Below are positions 8,338 to 19,687 of a stretch of 64,000 nucleotides of DNA, piece by piece. The DNA comes from Sphaerisporangium dianthi (GTDB taxonomy: Bacteria; Actinomycetota; Actinomycetes; Streptosporangiales; Streptosporangiaceae). Positions within the stretch are counted from its first letter, which is position 1, and each line of letters starts with the position of its first letter. The notes beneath the pieces are model-generated. The model worked only from the letters and a program-made list of their open reading frames with translations. It was not told the DNA's origin and searched no databases. The stretch covers positions 62,001 to 126,000 of the forward strand of contig NZ_JBHSFP010000001.1 in assembly GCF_042654065.1 (NCBI RefSeq), in the 5' to 3' direction. Made by a program: the position numbers and the translations under genes.

Positions 8338-9756
8338 GTGGAACTCCACGAGTACGCGGGCCATGACGCCATCGGGTTGCGCGACCTGATCGCCGCGGGA
8401 GAGGTCACCGCCGCGGAGGTGGAGAGCGTGGCGCGGCGGGCCTTGGAGGTGGCCGACGCCCAGGTGAACGGGTTGGCGGTGCCGCCGTACACCCCGGCGC
8501 TCGACCACTCCTCAGAGGGGCCGTTCGCCGGGGTGCCGTTCCTGATCAAGGACAACGGCCCGACGGCGGAGGGGATGCCGTTCTTCTGCGGGAGCCGCAG
8601 CGTCCACGCCGTCGCCGCGCGCGACACCGATCTGATGCGGCGGCTCCGCGCCGCCGGCCTGGTGACGCTGGGCATGACGACGGTGCCCGAGATGTTGATC
8701 AGCTTCTCCACCGAGTCGGTCCTGTACGGTCCGACGCGCAACCCGTGGGACCTGGAACGGGGGGTCGGCGGGTCGAGCGGAGGGTCGGCCGCCTTGGTCG
8801 CGGCGGGCGCCGTGCCCCTCGCCCATGGCAGCGACGGCGCGGGCTCGATCCGGATCCCCGCTTCGTGCTGCGGGCTGGTCGGGCTGAAACCCAGCCGGGG
8901 GCGGGTGCCGTGCGGGCCGGACGTGGGAGAGGCGCTGTTCGGCATCTCCGTCGAGTCGGGGCTGAGCCGTACGGTGCGCGACACCGCCCACTATCTCGAC
9001 GCGATCCAGGGGCCCTGCGCCGGCGACAAGTACACCGCTCCGCCTCCCCTGCGCCCGTACGCCGAGGAGCTCGGGGCGGACCCCGGCAGGTTGCGCGTGG
9101 CGCTGTCGACGCGGGCGTGGTCGGGCGCGGTGGTGGATCCGGAGGTGGCGGCGGCGGCCGTCCAGACGGGCCTGATGCTGGAGAAGCTGGGCCACGTCGT
9201 CGGGGAGGCGGAACCGGACGTCGGCGCGGACACCGTCATGCGGGCGATGGTGCCGTTCGCGATGGTCGCCGTCGCCGCGCCGCTGCTGGCGGCGCTCAGG
9301 CCGCCGGACCCGGCCGAGGTGGAGGCGGTGACGCTGCGGGCGTTCACCGAGCTGAAGGAGATGAGCGTCTACCGGCTGCTCGGCGCGTTCGACGCGCAGA
9401 ACCGCGCGGGGCGGACGGTGGGCGCCTTCTTCGGCGAGTACGACCTGCTCGTGACGCCCACGCTCGCCCGGTTGCCCGCGCCGCACGGGACGCTCCGCTA
9501 CAACGATCCCGATCACACGGTGGCGACGTGGCTGGACTCGCTGTTCGACTATGGCCCGTTCACGCCGTTGTTCAACCTCACTGGCGAGCCGGCGATCAGC
9601 CTTCCGCTGGGCCTGAGCGCGAGCGGGCTGCCGATCGGGGTGCAGATCGTCGCCCCGTACGGCCGCGAGGACCTGCTGTTCCGCGTCGCGGCGCAGCTCG
9701 AGGAGGCCATGCCGTGGGCCGGCCGCACGCCACCGGTCTTCGCCGGGAGCCGCTGA
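8338..9756 (+). CDS. Amidase signature family hydrolase
   Basis: 472 residues. The Ser-cisSer-Lys triad of the amidase-signature family is visible: Lys71 in FLIKDN, the serine pair 146-147 in GGSSGGSAA, and the nucleophile Ser170 in DGAGSIRIP, followed by CCGLVGLKPSRG. The enzyme hydrolyses a carboxamide to acid and ammonia; the substrate is unknown. It is not a GatA of the tRNA-dependent system because no gatB or gatC is nearby. The start is GTG at 8338 with AGAGGGGGA just upstream; the frame is open further upstream but that part is antisense to the LuxR gene. The divergent LAL regulator, 221 bases away, is a candidate regulator. Confidence 0.87.
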   Translation: MELHEYAGHDAIGLRDLIAAGEVTAAEVESVARRALEVADAQVNGLAVPPYTPALDHSSEGPFAGVPFLIKDNGPTAEGMPFFCGSRSVHAVAARDTDLMRRLRAAGLVTLGMTTVPEMLISFSTESVLYGPTRNPWDLERGVGGSSGGSAALVAAGAVPLAHGSDGAGSIRIPASCCGLVGLKPSRGRVPCGPDVGEALFGISVESGLSRTVRDTAHYLDAIQGPCAGDKYTAPPPLRPYAEELGADPGRLRVALSTRAWSGAVVDPEVAAAAVQTGLMLEKLGHVVGEAEPDVGADTVMRAMVPFAMVAVAAPLLAALRPPDPAEVEAVTLRAFTELKEMSVYRLLGAFDAQNRAGRTVGAFFGEYDLLVTPTLARLPAPHGTLRYNDPDHTVATWLDSLFDYGPFTPLFNLTGEPAISLPLGLSASGLPIGVQIVAPYGREDLLFRVAAQLEEAMPWAGRTPPVFAGSR

Positions 9757-9796
9757 GCGCGGGATCGGCCGCGCCGGCGGCCGCCATCGGGAGCGG

Positions 9797-9830
9797 TCCG
9801 CGCGCCGCCACGGAGGGGACGGCGCGCGGA
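9797..9830. terminator. Bidirectional hairpin between convergent genes
   Basis: TCCGCGCGCCG, a 12-base loop, and CGGCGCGCGGA form a perfect 11-bp GC stem between the amidase stop and the polyester-hydrolase stop. There is no clear T-run on either side, as is common in actinomycete terminators. Confidence 0.6.
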
Positions 9831-9837
9831 GCCGCGG

Positions 9838-10839
9838 CTAGGTGAGCGGGCAGGTGTCGCGGTACTCCGAGATCGCGATGCTGCGCGGCGCCGGACACAG
9901 GAACTGGTCATAGCGGGTGTCGTCGTCGATGAAGCGCTTCATCCACGAGATCATGTACTTGGCCATCGTGGTGTTGGACGTCTGCGGGAAGAAGTGCGAG
10001 GCGGCCGTGAGCTCCATGTACGCCTTCTCGGTCGACGACGGGATGCTCGTGTAGAACGGCTGGGAATGCGTGGCCACCGGGGCGATGGCGTCCGCCTGGC
10101 CACCGATGATCATGGTGGGCACGCGCACTCCGGACCAGATCTTGGTCAGGTTCCACGGTGCGATGGGGATGGCGGCCTGCAACGAGGGCCGCGCGTTCGC
10201 CGCCTCCAGCGTGCCGCCGCCTCCCATGGAGTGACCGGCGACGGCCAGGCGCGTGCTGTCGATGCGGGACCTCACCGTGCTGCTGCTGCTCCTGACGAGA
10301 TAGTCGAGCGCGGCGAGCAACTGCCTGCCCCGGCTGTCGGGCTGGTCGTACAGGGTGTTGGTGTTGATGCCGAAGACGACGAAGCCCTGCGAGGCCAGCC
10401 TGGGCCCGAGCCAGCTGAGGGTCGACCAGGTGGCGGTGTAGCCGGGAGAGATGGCGATGGCGCCGAAGGTGCCCTGGCTGGTGTCGGTCGGATAGTAGAT
10501 GGTGCCGCCGCCGAACCCGCTCACGCTCAGCGACGAGACGGAGGTCTGCGCGGTCGCGAACGGGCCGCGGGCCGCCTCGATGCTGGACTCGGTGGGTGCG
10601 GGACCCCGCTCGTAGGGACCGGCCGCCGCGTGGGCGCCGGGGGCGTAGGCGACGCTGCCGCCGGTCAGGGCCAGCGCCAGGAACACCTTGGCGATGAGCC
10701 GTGCTCCGAAGGGACGCCGGGGCGCCCTCCGCGCGACGGCGATCCGGGGAGAGGCGCTCCGGCCGGGGACGGCGGCCTGCTCGTGGCGGGGGGTGGCGGC
10801 GGGGAGGAGGGTGAGGGAGAGAATCTCGCGTGGCTGCAC
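9838..10839 (-). CDS. Secreted polyester hydrolase (cutinase / PET-hydrolase type)
   Basis: 333 residues; mature chain about 262 residues, the size of Thermobifida cutinases. After a long basic leader a signal peptide (LIAKVFLALALTGGSVAYA) ends with AHA at about residue 71. The mature part follows the actinobacterial polyester-hydrolase pattern: PYERGP start, SGFGGGTIYYPTDT, SPGYTA (Tyr134), nucleophile Ser204 in GHSMGGGG, Trp229 in APWNL, Asp250 in GGQADAIAPVATHS, His282 in AASHFFPQ, and a C-terminal Cys315-Cys330 pair in FLCP...TCP. These are the triad, oxyanion residues (Tyr134, Met205), subsite Trp and conserved disulfide. It should cleave cutin and possibly polyethylene terephthalate outside the cell. 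GTG at 10839 is chosen for AGGGAG eight bases upstream. Confidence 0.92.
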   Translation of the reverse strand: MQPREILSLTLLPAATPRHEQAAVPGRSASPRIAVARRAPRRPFGARLIAKVFLALALTGGSVAYAPGAHAAAGPYERGPAPTESSIEAARGPFATAQTSVSSLSVSGFGGGTIYYPTDTSQGTFGAIAISPGYTATWSTLSWLGPRLASQGFVVFGINTNTLYDQPDSRGRQLLAALDYLVRSSSSTVRSRIDSTRLAVAGHSMGGGGTLEAANARPSLQAAIPIAPWNLTKIWSGVRVPTMIIGGQADAIAPVATHSQPFYTSIPSSTEKAYMELTAASHFFPQTSNTTMAKYMISWMKRFIDDDTRYDQFLCPAPRSIAISEYRDTCPLT

Positions 10840-11085
10840 GTTCGTGTGCTCCCTGTCGGTGGGGGACCGGCAGAACCGACCGCCCCACCCGGGCATGTGG
10901 GGAACGTCGCAGGTCAACGGGGCTGGACTGTTCTGCTGCTACTGACTGCCGCAATTGTGGAATCGCCGGGTCACCCACGCATCGGCGAAATCACCAGCCT
11001 TCCGCCGACCGGTGAGCCGGTGCCCGCACACGCCACCTCGGGAAGGGCTCGCCGCCTCGGGAAGGGCTCACCGGCGCCGGCGCCG

Positions 11086-14000
11086 TCAGGACAGGAGACG
11101 GGCAAGGTCGACGCGGGAGCGGATGCCGAGTTCGGCGAAGATGTTCCTCAGGTGGTGTTCGACGGTGCGCGGGCTGATGAACAGTCGCGTGGCGACCTCG
11201 CGGTTGGTGGCCCCCTCCGCGACCAGCTGCGCGATGTGCGCCTGCTGCGCCGTGAGCCGCGCGATGTGCTCCTGCCGCGCCGCGAGGCGCGCGGCCGGGG
11301 CCAGGTGGGACGCCTGCGGCGCCGCCGGCGCGGAGGCGGGCGGCACGGTCTGCCCGGCGGCGCGGAGTTCGGCGCGCGCCTGACCCGCCCACAGGCGGGC
11401 GCCGAGCCGTTCGAAGGTGTCCAGTGCGCTGTGGAGGTGTTCCCTCGCCGCGCCGGGACGCCGCTCCCTGCGTAGCGCGCCGCCGAACAGCAACTGCGTC
11501 CTGGCCGTCTCGAACTCGCACGCTCCGCGGTGGTGCAGGTCGAGGGCATGGCGGAACAGCTCCTCCGACGCGCCCGGCCCGGCGAGCAGGGCGTGACAGC
11601 GGGCCGCCAGCGCGAGCCGGTCGGGGCTGCGGGTGCTGCCGACCCAGCGGTCGAGCACCTCCAGCGCCGCGACGGCGTCCCGCCTCTCGCCTGTGCGCGC
11701 CGCGGCCTCGATGAAGGTGGGGGTCGCCATGACGCGTATCACGACGTGGCCGTGCCGCAGCTCGCCGTGCAGCCGGTTCGCGGCGTCGGCCACGCGGCCG
11801 CAGGCCAGGTCGAGATGGGCCAGCGCCCAGTTGCCGAGGGCCGCCGCGACCCCGAGGCCGTGGGCGTCCGCGACTTCGATGGCGGCCGTGGCCTGCGCGC
11901 GGCACGACTCCTTGTCTCCTTGGACGGCCGCGGCCATCGCCAGCCACGCCAGGTGGTGGCCCGCCGTGCAGTGCTGGCCGCTCTCCTGGGCGAGCCTGAG
12001 CCCTTCGACGGCGTGACGGGCGACCGAGCCGTACCTGCCCATCCACATCTCGGCGTAGATGACGGTCGAGAGCAGCTGCGGCAGCGCCGATCCGCCTCCT
12101 CGTCCGCGCGCGGATTCGACCGCGCGGGAGGCGAGAGCGAGCGCGCTCGCGTCGTCGCCGAGCAACAGGCTCGCGGCCCCCGCCCAGACCAGCAGGGCCG
12201 GGCTGTCCACCCGGGGCGCCAGACACAGGACGCGGCGCAGCGGACCGGCGGCCTCGGCGTGCCGTCCGCGCAGGGTCGCGGCCATGCCTTCGAGGTACTC
12301 GAACATCAGCTGCGTGGCCGGGCGGTCGTCGGGACGGCGCAGCGCGGCGGCCCGGCGGGCGATGGCCAGGAAGCGTTGATGATCGCCCGCCATGTACCCG
12401 GCCTCGGCCGCGCGGACCAGGGCCCGCACGCCGAGGGCGCGGTCGCGGTCGAGCAGCCATCCGGCGGCGGCCAGGAACCTGTCATGGGCGTTGCCCGTCT
12501 CGCCGCCGAGCAGCTCCAGGTTGCCGCGCAGCAGCTCGGCCTGGCCACGCATCTCGTGGGGCACCGCCAGCGGCGAGAGCCGGGCGAGCAGCGCCCTGGC
12601 CCGCTGCGGGTGGCCGGAGATGGACGCGTGGTGGGCGGCCGACGCCAGCCGCGCGGCCTTGACCTCGCCCTGCTCGCTGAGCTCGGCGGCGCGTTCGAGG
12701 GCGACGAAGGGCTCGGGGTGGCCGCCGTACGGGGCCGCCGTCTCGGCGGCGTCGGCGAGTTCCGCGGCCAGTTCGCCGGGAGGGCCGTCGAGGGCGGCGG
12801 CCCGGTGCCAGGCCCGCCGCAGCCGCTGATGGTCCTGGTCGAGGACCCGGGCCAGCAGGCGGTGCGCCGCGCGCCTGCGGGCCAGGGACGCGCCCGCGTA
12901 GACGACCGGCCCCATCGCCGGTTCGGCGAAGGCGTACCGTTCGTCGGCGGCCGTCAGGATGCCCTCGGCCTCCGCCGGTTCGAGCAGGTCGAGCACATGT
13001 CCGTGCCCGGCGGGGAGCGTCGTGCCGTCGTCGCGCCACAGCTCGGCGGCGCCGATCAAGGTGAGGATGTCGAGGCCGGGGTCGGCGGCGATCAGAAGAA
13101 GCAGGTCGCGGGTGGCGGAAGGCAGCCGCGCGAGTCTGCGGGTGTAGGCACGCCAGAGCCGGCCGTCCGGCGGGACGGAGGCGGGGGGCGCGTGTGTGCC
13201 GGCGACCTGACCGGCGGTGAGCGAGCCGGCGAGCTCGGCGAGGGCCAGGGGGACGCCGTGCGCGAGCCGCTCGATCGACGCCCGTGGCTCCTCGCCCAGC
13301 GCGGCCGGCACGAGATCGTCGAGCATCTGCCTGGCGGCGGTCCCGTCGAGCGGGTGAAGGACGCGCACGGGGACCTCCCCCGCCTCCCAGCCGTGGTCGC
13401 ACGACGCCCGGTCGTGATCGCCCGGCGAGGGAGCCCTGCCGGGCGGCAGGGAGGTGAACAGCAGCACGATCGGGTCGCCGGACACGCGGCGGGCGGCGAA
13501 CAGGAGCAGGTCGCGGCTCGCCGGGTCGAGGTGGTGCAGGTCGTCGACGCAGACGAGGACGGGCTTGCGGGCGGCCAGCATCGCCAGCAGGTCGAGGACC
13601 GCCGCGGCGACGTCCAGCCCGTCCCCCGCCTGCTCGGCGGAACGGACCCGATCCGGCGACCCCTCTGCCGTACCCGGGGCCGGAGCCGGAGGCTGAGCCG
13701 AGACCGGGCCCGAGACCGGACCCGAACCCGGAGCCGGAGCCGAGACCGGGGGCTGGGGCTGGGGCTGGGGTGGGATCAGAGCCGGAGACGGGGCCGGGAT
13801 CGGGGCCGGGGTGGGGGGGCCGAGGTGGAGGGTGGCGAGGAGGAGGGCGGACTGGGATGGGGGGAGCAGGGATCGGGCGTCCCTGACCGGGCGGAGCAGG
13901 CGGTGCAGGGCCGAGTACGGCAGGCGGCGCTCCGCCTCGGCGCCGCCGGTGCGCAGGACAAGAAAGCCGCGCGCCTGCTCGGCGGCGAAGCCCAGCAGCG

Positions 14001-14148
14001 CGCTCTTGCCCATGCCGGGCCCGCCCATCAGCAGCAGGGCGCCGCCGGAGCCGTCGCGGGCTCCGTCCAGCAGCCGCCGCACGGCGTCCTGTTCGCCGCT
14101 TCTGCCGCGCAGAACGGCCGTTCGCGTGGGGAGTGACGCGAGATGCAC
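11086..14148 (-). CDS. LuxR family regulator of the LAL type (second copy)
   Basis: About 1020 residues from a GTG at 14148. The ATPase domain has Walker A GGPGMGKSALL (about residues 40-50) and Walker B PVLVCVDDLHHLD; the long middle is helical and TPR-like; the C-terminus is a LuxR helix-turn-helix (HIAQLVAEGATNREVATRLF, SPRTVEHHLRNIFAELGI). A Pro/Ala-rich insert (alternating PAPIPAPSPALIPPQ type) of about 55 residues lies between Walker A and Walker B. It is a different paralogue from the 4592-8116 protein. The divergent gene at 14299 is an adenylate-kinase-like protein; the polyester hydrolase lies just downstream on the same strand. Ligand and targets are unknown. An upstream in-frame extension is antisense to the kinase-like gene and was rejected. 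Confidence 0.85.
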   Translation of the reverse strand: MHLASLPTRTAVLRGRSGEQDAVRRLLDGARDGSGGALLLMGGPGMGKSALLGFAAEQARGFLVLRTGGAEAERRLPYSALHRLLRPVRDARSLLPPSQSALLLATLHLGPPTPAPIPAPSPALIPPQPQPQPPVSAPAPGSGPVSGPVSAQPPAPAPGTAEGSPDRVRSAEQAGDGLDVAAAVLDLLAMLAARKPVLVCVDDLHHLDPASRDLLLFAARRVSGDPIVLLFTSLPPGRAPSPGDHDRASCDHGWEAGEVPVRVLHPLDGTAARQMLDDLVPAALGEEPRASIERLAHGVPLALAELAGSLTAGQVAGTHAPPASVPPDGRLWRAYTRRLARLPSATRDLLLLIAADPGLDILTLIGAAELWRDDGTTLPAGHGHVLDLLEPAEAEGILTAADERYAFAEPAMGPVVYAGASLARRRAAHRLLARVLDQDHQRLRRAWHRAAALDGPPGELAAELADAAETAAPYGGHPEPFVALERAAELSEQGEVKAARLASAAHHASISGHPQRARALLARLSPLAVPHEMRGQAELLRGNLELLGGETGNAHDRFLAAAGWLLDRDRALGVRALVRAAEAGYMAGDHQRFLAIARRAAALRRPDDRPATQLMFEYLEGMAATLRGRHAEAAGPLRRVLCLAPRVDSPALLVWAGAASLLLGDDASALALASRAVESARGRGGGSALPQLLSTVIYAEMWMGRYGSVARHAVEGLRLAQESGQHCTAGHHLAWLAMAAAVQGDKESCRAQATAAIEVADAHGLGVAAALGNWALAHLDLACGRVADAANRLHGELRHGHVVIRVMATPTFIEAAARTGERRDAVAALEVLDRWVGSTRSPDRLALAARCHALLAGPGASEELFRHALDLHHRGACEFETARTQLLFGGALRRERRPGAAREHLHSALDTFERLGARLWAGQARAELRAAGQTVPPASAPAAPQASHLAPAARLAARQEHIARLTAQQAHIAQLVAEGATNREVATRLFISPRTVEHHLRNIFAELGIRSRVDLARLLS

Positions 14149-14298
14149 GCCTTCCAGTCTTACGCCGAGACCTCTCTCGCCGGAAGGGACGTGCCGACTC
14201 TCTTCCTTACAGTCTGTTGACGCGCGGCGCGAGGACGATCTCGTCCGGCGGCGGGCCCTGGCTCCGGGCGCGTTCGTTCGGGCCCTTACGCTGCACGG

Positions 14299-14850
14299 GT
14301 GCAGCGGATTCTCGTCGTCGGCATCAGCGGGGCCGGCAAGTCCACCATGGCGCGCGTCCTGAGCGGGCGCCTGGCCGTGCCCTACCACGAGATGGACGCC
14401 CTGCGCTATGTGGCTCCCGGCTGGGGCGTGGACGAGGGGTTCGCGGCCAAGGTGGCCGCCCTCACCGCCTCGCCCGCCTGGGTCTTCGACTCTCTGGGCT
14501 ACCCCGAGGTGCGCGACCTGCTGTGGGAGCGGGCCGACACCGTGGTCTGGCTGGACTACGGGAGGGCGGTCATCATGCCGCGCGTCCTGCGCCGCTCGCT
14601 GCGCCGGACGCTGCGGCGCGAGCGCGTCTTCGGCGGCAACCGCGAGACCCTGGCCGGCTGGTTCCGCCGGGACCATCCCGCGTGGTGGGCCTGGTCCCAG
14701 CACGGCGCCCGCCGGGCCGACATCGGAAGCCGCGCCCGCGACCCCCGCTTCGCCCACCTGCGCGTGATCCGCTTCGGCGCGCCCCGCGAGGCCGCCGCCT
14801 GGCTGGACACCGTCCCTCCGGCCGAGCCGGGGGAACGCGCCTCCGGATGA
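14299..14850 (+). CDS. P-loop NTPase, DNA-topology-modulation / FlaR-like kinase family
   Basis: 183 residues. A perfect Walker A (GISGAGKST) lies at residues 8-16 immediately after the first strand, as in adenylate-kinase-like proteins; YHEMDALRYVAPGW and WVFDSLGYPEVRDLLWERAD match the small kinase family annotated as topology modulation proteins; the Arg-rich lid region VLRRSLRRTLRRER follows. It probably phosphorylates a small metabolite, but no substrate has been fixed for the family. GTG start at 14299. Its last codons form the first unit of a 16-bp tandem repeat. Confidence 0.75.
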   Translation: MQRILVVGISGAGKSTMARVLSGRLAVPYHEMDALRYVAPGWGVDEGFAAKVAALTASPAWVFDSLGYPEVRDLLWERADTVVWLDYGRAVIMPRVLRRSLRRTLRRERVFGGNRETLAGWFRRDHPAWWAWSQHGARRADIGSRARDPRFAHLRVIRFGAPREAAAWLDTVPPAEPGERASG

Positions 14851-14879
14851 ACGCGCCTCCGGGTAACGCGCCCCCGGGT
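14833..14879. repeat. 16-bp tandem repeat spanning a stop codon
   Basis: Three units of GAACGCGCCTCCGGRT (the last one base shorter and diverged). The first unit contains the final codons and leads straight into the TGA of the P-loop gene, so the array begins in coding sequence and continues downstream. Between 14880 and 15059 I see no convincing gene; a GTG at 14878 opens a 48-codon frame without recognised similarity. Confidence 0.85.
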
Positions 14880-15059
14880 GAACCGCGAGATCGTCTGTGG
14901 CCGGGTACCGGTCCTGCGCACCGCGATCGCCGAGTGGGTCGATGACGTGCCGGACGCGACCAGGTCATCATCATCGGCAGGGCGCCCGCGTCGGCCATCG
15001 CTCAAGGGGCCGGTCTGACAGGATCGGCCGCGTCACGGCGGAAGATTTCTCCGGGGCCG

Positions 15060-15086
15060 TGTCGATCGGCGGGCCGCTCGTTCGAC
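15060..15086 (+). promoter_or_regulatory. Putative ECF42-type promoter
   Basis: TGTCGA at 15060-15065, a 17-base spacer, and CGAC at 15083-15086. From memory, ECF42 sigma factors recognise TGTCGA at -35 and CGA/TC at -10 in front of DGPF-domain genes. It lies 50 bases upstream of such a gene, which is followed by an ECF42 factor, so autoregulation is the natural reading. Confidence 0.65.
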
Positions 15087-15135
15087 ATGTGGGGGCGAGG
15101 GCCGAAGGGCGGCCCCGCCGGAGGAGGAGAACGCG

Positions 15136-15522
15136 ATGTCGAGATACCTGCTGATCATGCGGGGCACCGACGAGACGAACGCGGCCATGATGGCCGGCAT
15201 CGACGAGATGATGGCCACGACCCGCCAGTTCATCGAGGACATGATGAAGGCCGATGTCCTCGTCGCGGCCGAAGGGCTCGACGATCCGGGCCAGGGCGTC
15301 GTGGTCGACTTCAGCGGCGAGGCGCCGGTGGTCACGGACGGGCCGTACGGCGAGACCAGGGAACTGTTCGGCGGCTACTTCATGATCGATGTCGCCACGA
15401 AGCAGGAGGCGGTCGAGTGGGCCGAGCGGGTCCCGGCGGTCCGCGGGTCCAAGATCGAGGTCCGGCGGGTGGCCGAGGCCGACGAGACCCCGCAGGGCGG
15501 CGAGAGCGACGGCCGGACCTGA
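15136..15522 (+). CDS. YCII/DGPF-domain protein, ECF42 partner
   Basis: 128 residues. It has the YCII-like fold pattern: MSRYLLIMRG strand, a helix rich in Met and Glu (DEMMATTRQFIEDMM), the signature DGPYGETRELFGGYFMID (the DGPF motif, here DGPY), and a closing strand SKIEVRRV. Small DGPF proteins of this kind are encoded next to ECF42 sigma factors and are their usual target genes; their biochemical role is unknown. ATG at 15136 with a GGAGGAGGAG ribosome site. The stop overlaps the sigma gene start by one base (TGATG), so the two are translationally coupled. Confidence 0.88.
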   Translation: MSRYLLIMRGTDETNAAMMAGIDEMMATTRQFIEDMMKADVLVAAEGLDDPGQGVVVDFSGEAPVVTDGPYGETRELFGGYFMIDVATKQEAVEWAERVPAVRGSKIEVRRVAEADETPQGGESDGRT

Positions 15523-16736
15523 TGGGCACGGCCGACGTCGAGGCCGTCTGGCGGATCGAGTCGGCCCGCATCGTCGCCGCGCTGACCCGGTTCACCGGCG
15601 ATTTCGGGCTGGCCGAGGACGCGGCCCAGGAGGCGGTGGCCGAGGCGCTGGTGTCGTGGCCGCGCGCCTCCCCGGCCAATCCGGCCGGCTGGCTGATGGC
15701 CACGGCCCGGCGGCGGGCGATCGACGCGATCCGCCGCCGGGCCGCCCTCCAGGACCGGTACGCCCTGCTGGCGGCCGAGCCCGCGGTCGACCAGGAGATC
15801 GATCCCGACAGGATCGACGATGACGTCCTGGCGCTGATGTTCGTCAGCTGCCACCCGGTGCTCTCCCGTGAGGCCCGGGTGGCGCTGACCCTGCGCGTGG
15901 TCGGCGGCCTGTCCAGCGAGGAGATCGCCCGCGCGTTCCTGGTACCCGTGCCGACCGTGCAGGCCCGCATCACCCGGGGCAAGAAGACGATCGCGGCGGC
16001 CGGGGTGCCGTTCGAGCCGCCGCCGGCCGGCGAGCGCCGGGAACGGCTGGGCGGCGTGCTCAGCGTCCTGTACGTGATCTTCACCGAGGGGTCGACGGCC
16101 ACGTCGGGCGACCGGCTGCTGCGCCCCGACATCGCGTACGAGGCGATCCGGCTGGCCCGCATGCTGGCCGCGCTGCAGCCGGAGGAGCCGGAGGTGCACG
16201 GCCTGCTCGCGTTGTGCGAGCTGACGGCCGCGCGCTTCCCTGCCAGGACCGGCCCGGACGGCACGCCGGTCCTGCTGGAGGACCAGGACCGGCGGCTGTG
16301 GGACTGCCCGGCGATCCGGCGGGGGCTGGCCGCGCTGGCCAGGGCATCGGCCGGCGGCCTCGGCCCCTACGGCCTGCAGGCCGCGATCGCCGCCGTCCAC
16401 GCGTCGGCGCCCTCGGTCGAGGCGACCGACTGGGACCGGATCGTGCTGCTCTACGAGGCGCTCGGCCGGGTCGCGCCCTCGCCGGTGGTGGAGCTCAACC
16501 GGGCCGTCGCCGTGGCCATGGCCTCGGGTCCGGCGCGGGCCCTGGCCATCGTGGACGAGCTGATCGCCGCGGACCGGCTCCCCGGTTCGCACCTGGTTCC
16601 GACCGTGCGCGGGGAGCTGCTGGCCCGCCTCGGCCGGCGAACGGAGGCGCGCGCCGAGCTGGAGCTGGCCGCCCGGCTGTGCGCCAACCAGCGCGAACGC
16701 TCCGTGCTGCTGCGCAAGGCGGCCGCGCTGGGCTGA
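15522..16736 (+). CDS. ECF sigma factor of group ECF42
   Basis: 404 residues, twice the size of a simple ECF factor. Sigma region 2 is at about 10-80 (EDAAQEAVAEALVSWP, NPAGWLMATARRRAID) and region 4 at about 115-165 (LRVVGGLSSEEIARAFLVPV, then TVQARITRGKKTI). The remaining 230 residues are the TPR-like C-terminal extension typical of ECF42 (LSVLYVIFTEGSTATSG, ALCELTAARFPAR, VVELNRAVAVAMASGP). It directs RNA polymerase to a small regulon, probably its own operon. No anti-sigma gene is present, as expected for this group, where the C-terminal extension itself is thought to tune activity. It is convergent with the GH3 gene, with an 18-base gap. Confidence 0.92.
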   Translation: MGTADVEAVWRIESARIVAALTRFTGDFGLAEDAAQEAVAEALVSWPRASPANPAGWLMATARRRAIDAIRRRAALQDRYALLAAEPAVDQEIDPDRIDDDVLALMFVSCHPVLSREARVALTLRVVGGLSSEEIARAFLVPVPTVQARITRGKKTIAAAGVPFEPPPAGERRERLGGVLSVLYVIFTEGSTATSGDRLLRPDIAYEAIRLARMLAALQPEEPEVHGLLALCELTAARFPARTGPDGTPVLLEDQDRRLWDCPAIRRGLAALARASAGGLGPYGLQAAIAAVHASAPSVEATDWDRIVLLYEALGRVAPSPVVELNRAVAVAMASGPARALAIVDELIAADRLPGSHLVPTVRGELLARLGRRTEARAELELAARLCANQRERSVLLRKAAALG

Positions 16737-16754
16737 CTTCCCTCCGGACGGCTC

Positions 16755-19430
<2,676 letters not shown>

Positions 19431-19492
19431 GGAGCGTCCGTTCTCGTCGCACTGCGCGGGTCGTCACGGCCCCCCGCGGCCGCACTGTTCGG

Positions 19493-19540
19493 ATACTGAC
19501 CATGTGACACCGCCGAGTCAAGAGTGCGATAGAGCGCTCT
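19493..19540 (-). promoter_or_regulatory. Promoter and LacI-type palindrome upstream of the GH3 gene
   Basis: Reading on the minus strand: the palindrome AGAGCGCTCT (19531-19540), then TTGACT (-35, 19516-19521), a 17-base spacer, and CAGTAT (-10, 19493-19498), with the GH3 ATG about 63 bases further on. AGAGCGCTCT resembles the centre of CebR-like operators of actinobacterial cellulose genes; a related AGAGCGCTTT lies at 19661-19670. The CebR link is inference. Confidence 0.6.
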
Positions 19541-19687
19541 CCGGAGGCGGTCGACGGATGCGGCCGCAAGGACGGGAACGTCATCGAACGGGAGGACGGC
19601 GTCGATGGAACTTTCGGCCCTCGGCCCGCGGACGCCGTCCCGGGCAGGGCGCGCCGCGAGAGAGCGCTTTCTGCCCGCGGGCCGCGC

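Noticed and set aside
11086..14757. 1223-residue version of the second LAL regulator
   Set aside because: The extra N-terminal part is antisense to the P-loop kinase gene and lacks family similarity; the GTG at 14148 is preferred.
14878..15024. GTG-initiated 48-codon frame with IAEWVDD motif
   Set aside because: Possibly a remnant of a small actinobacterial protein, but it is too short and ends in low-complexity text; not supportable as a gene.
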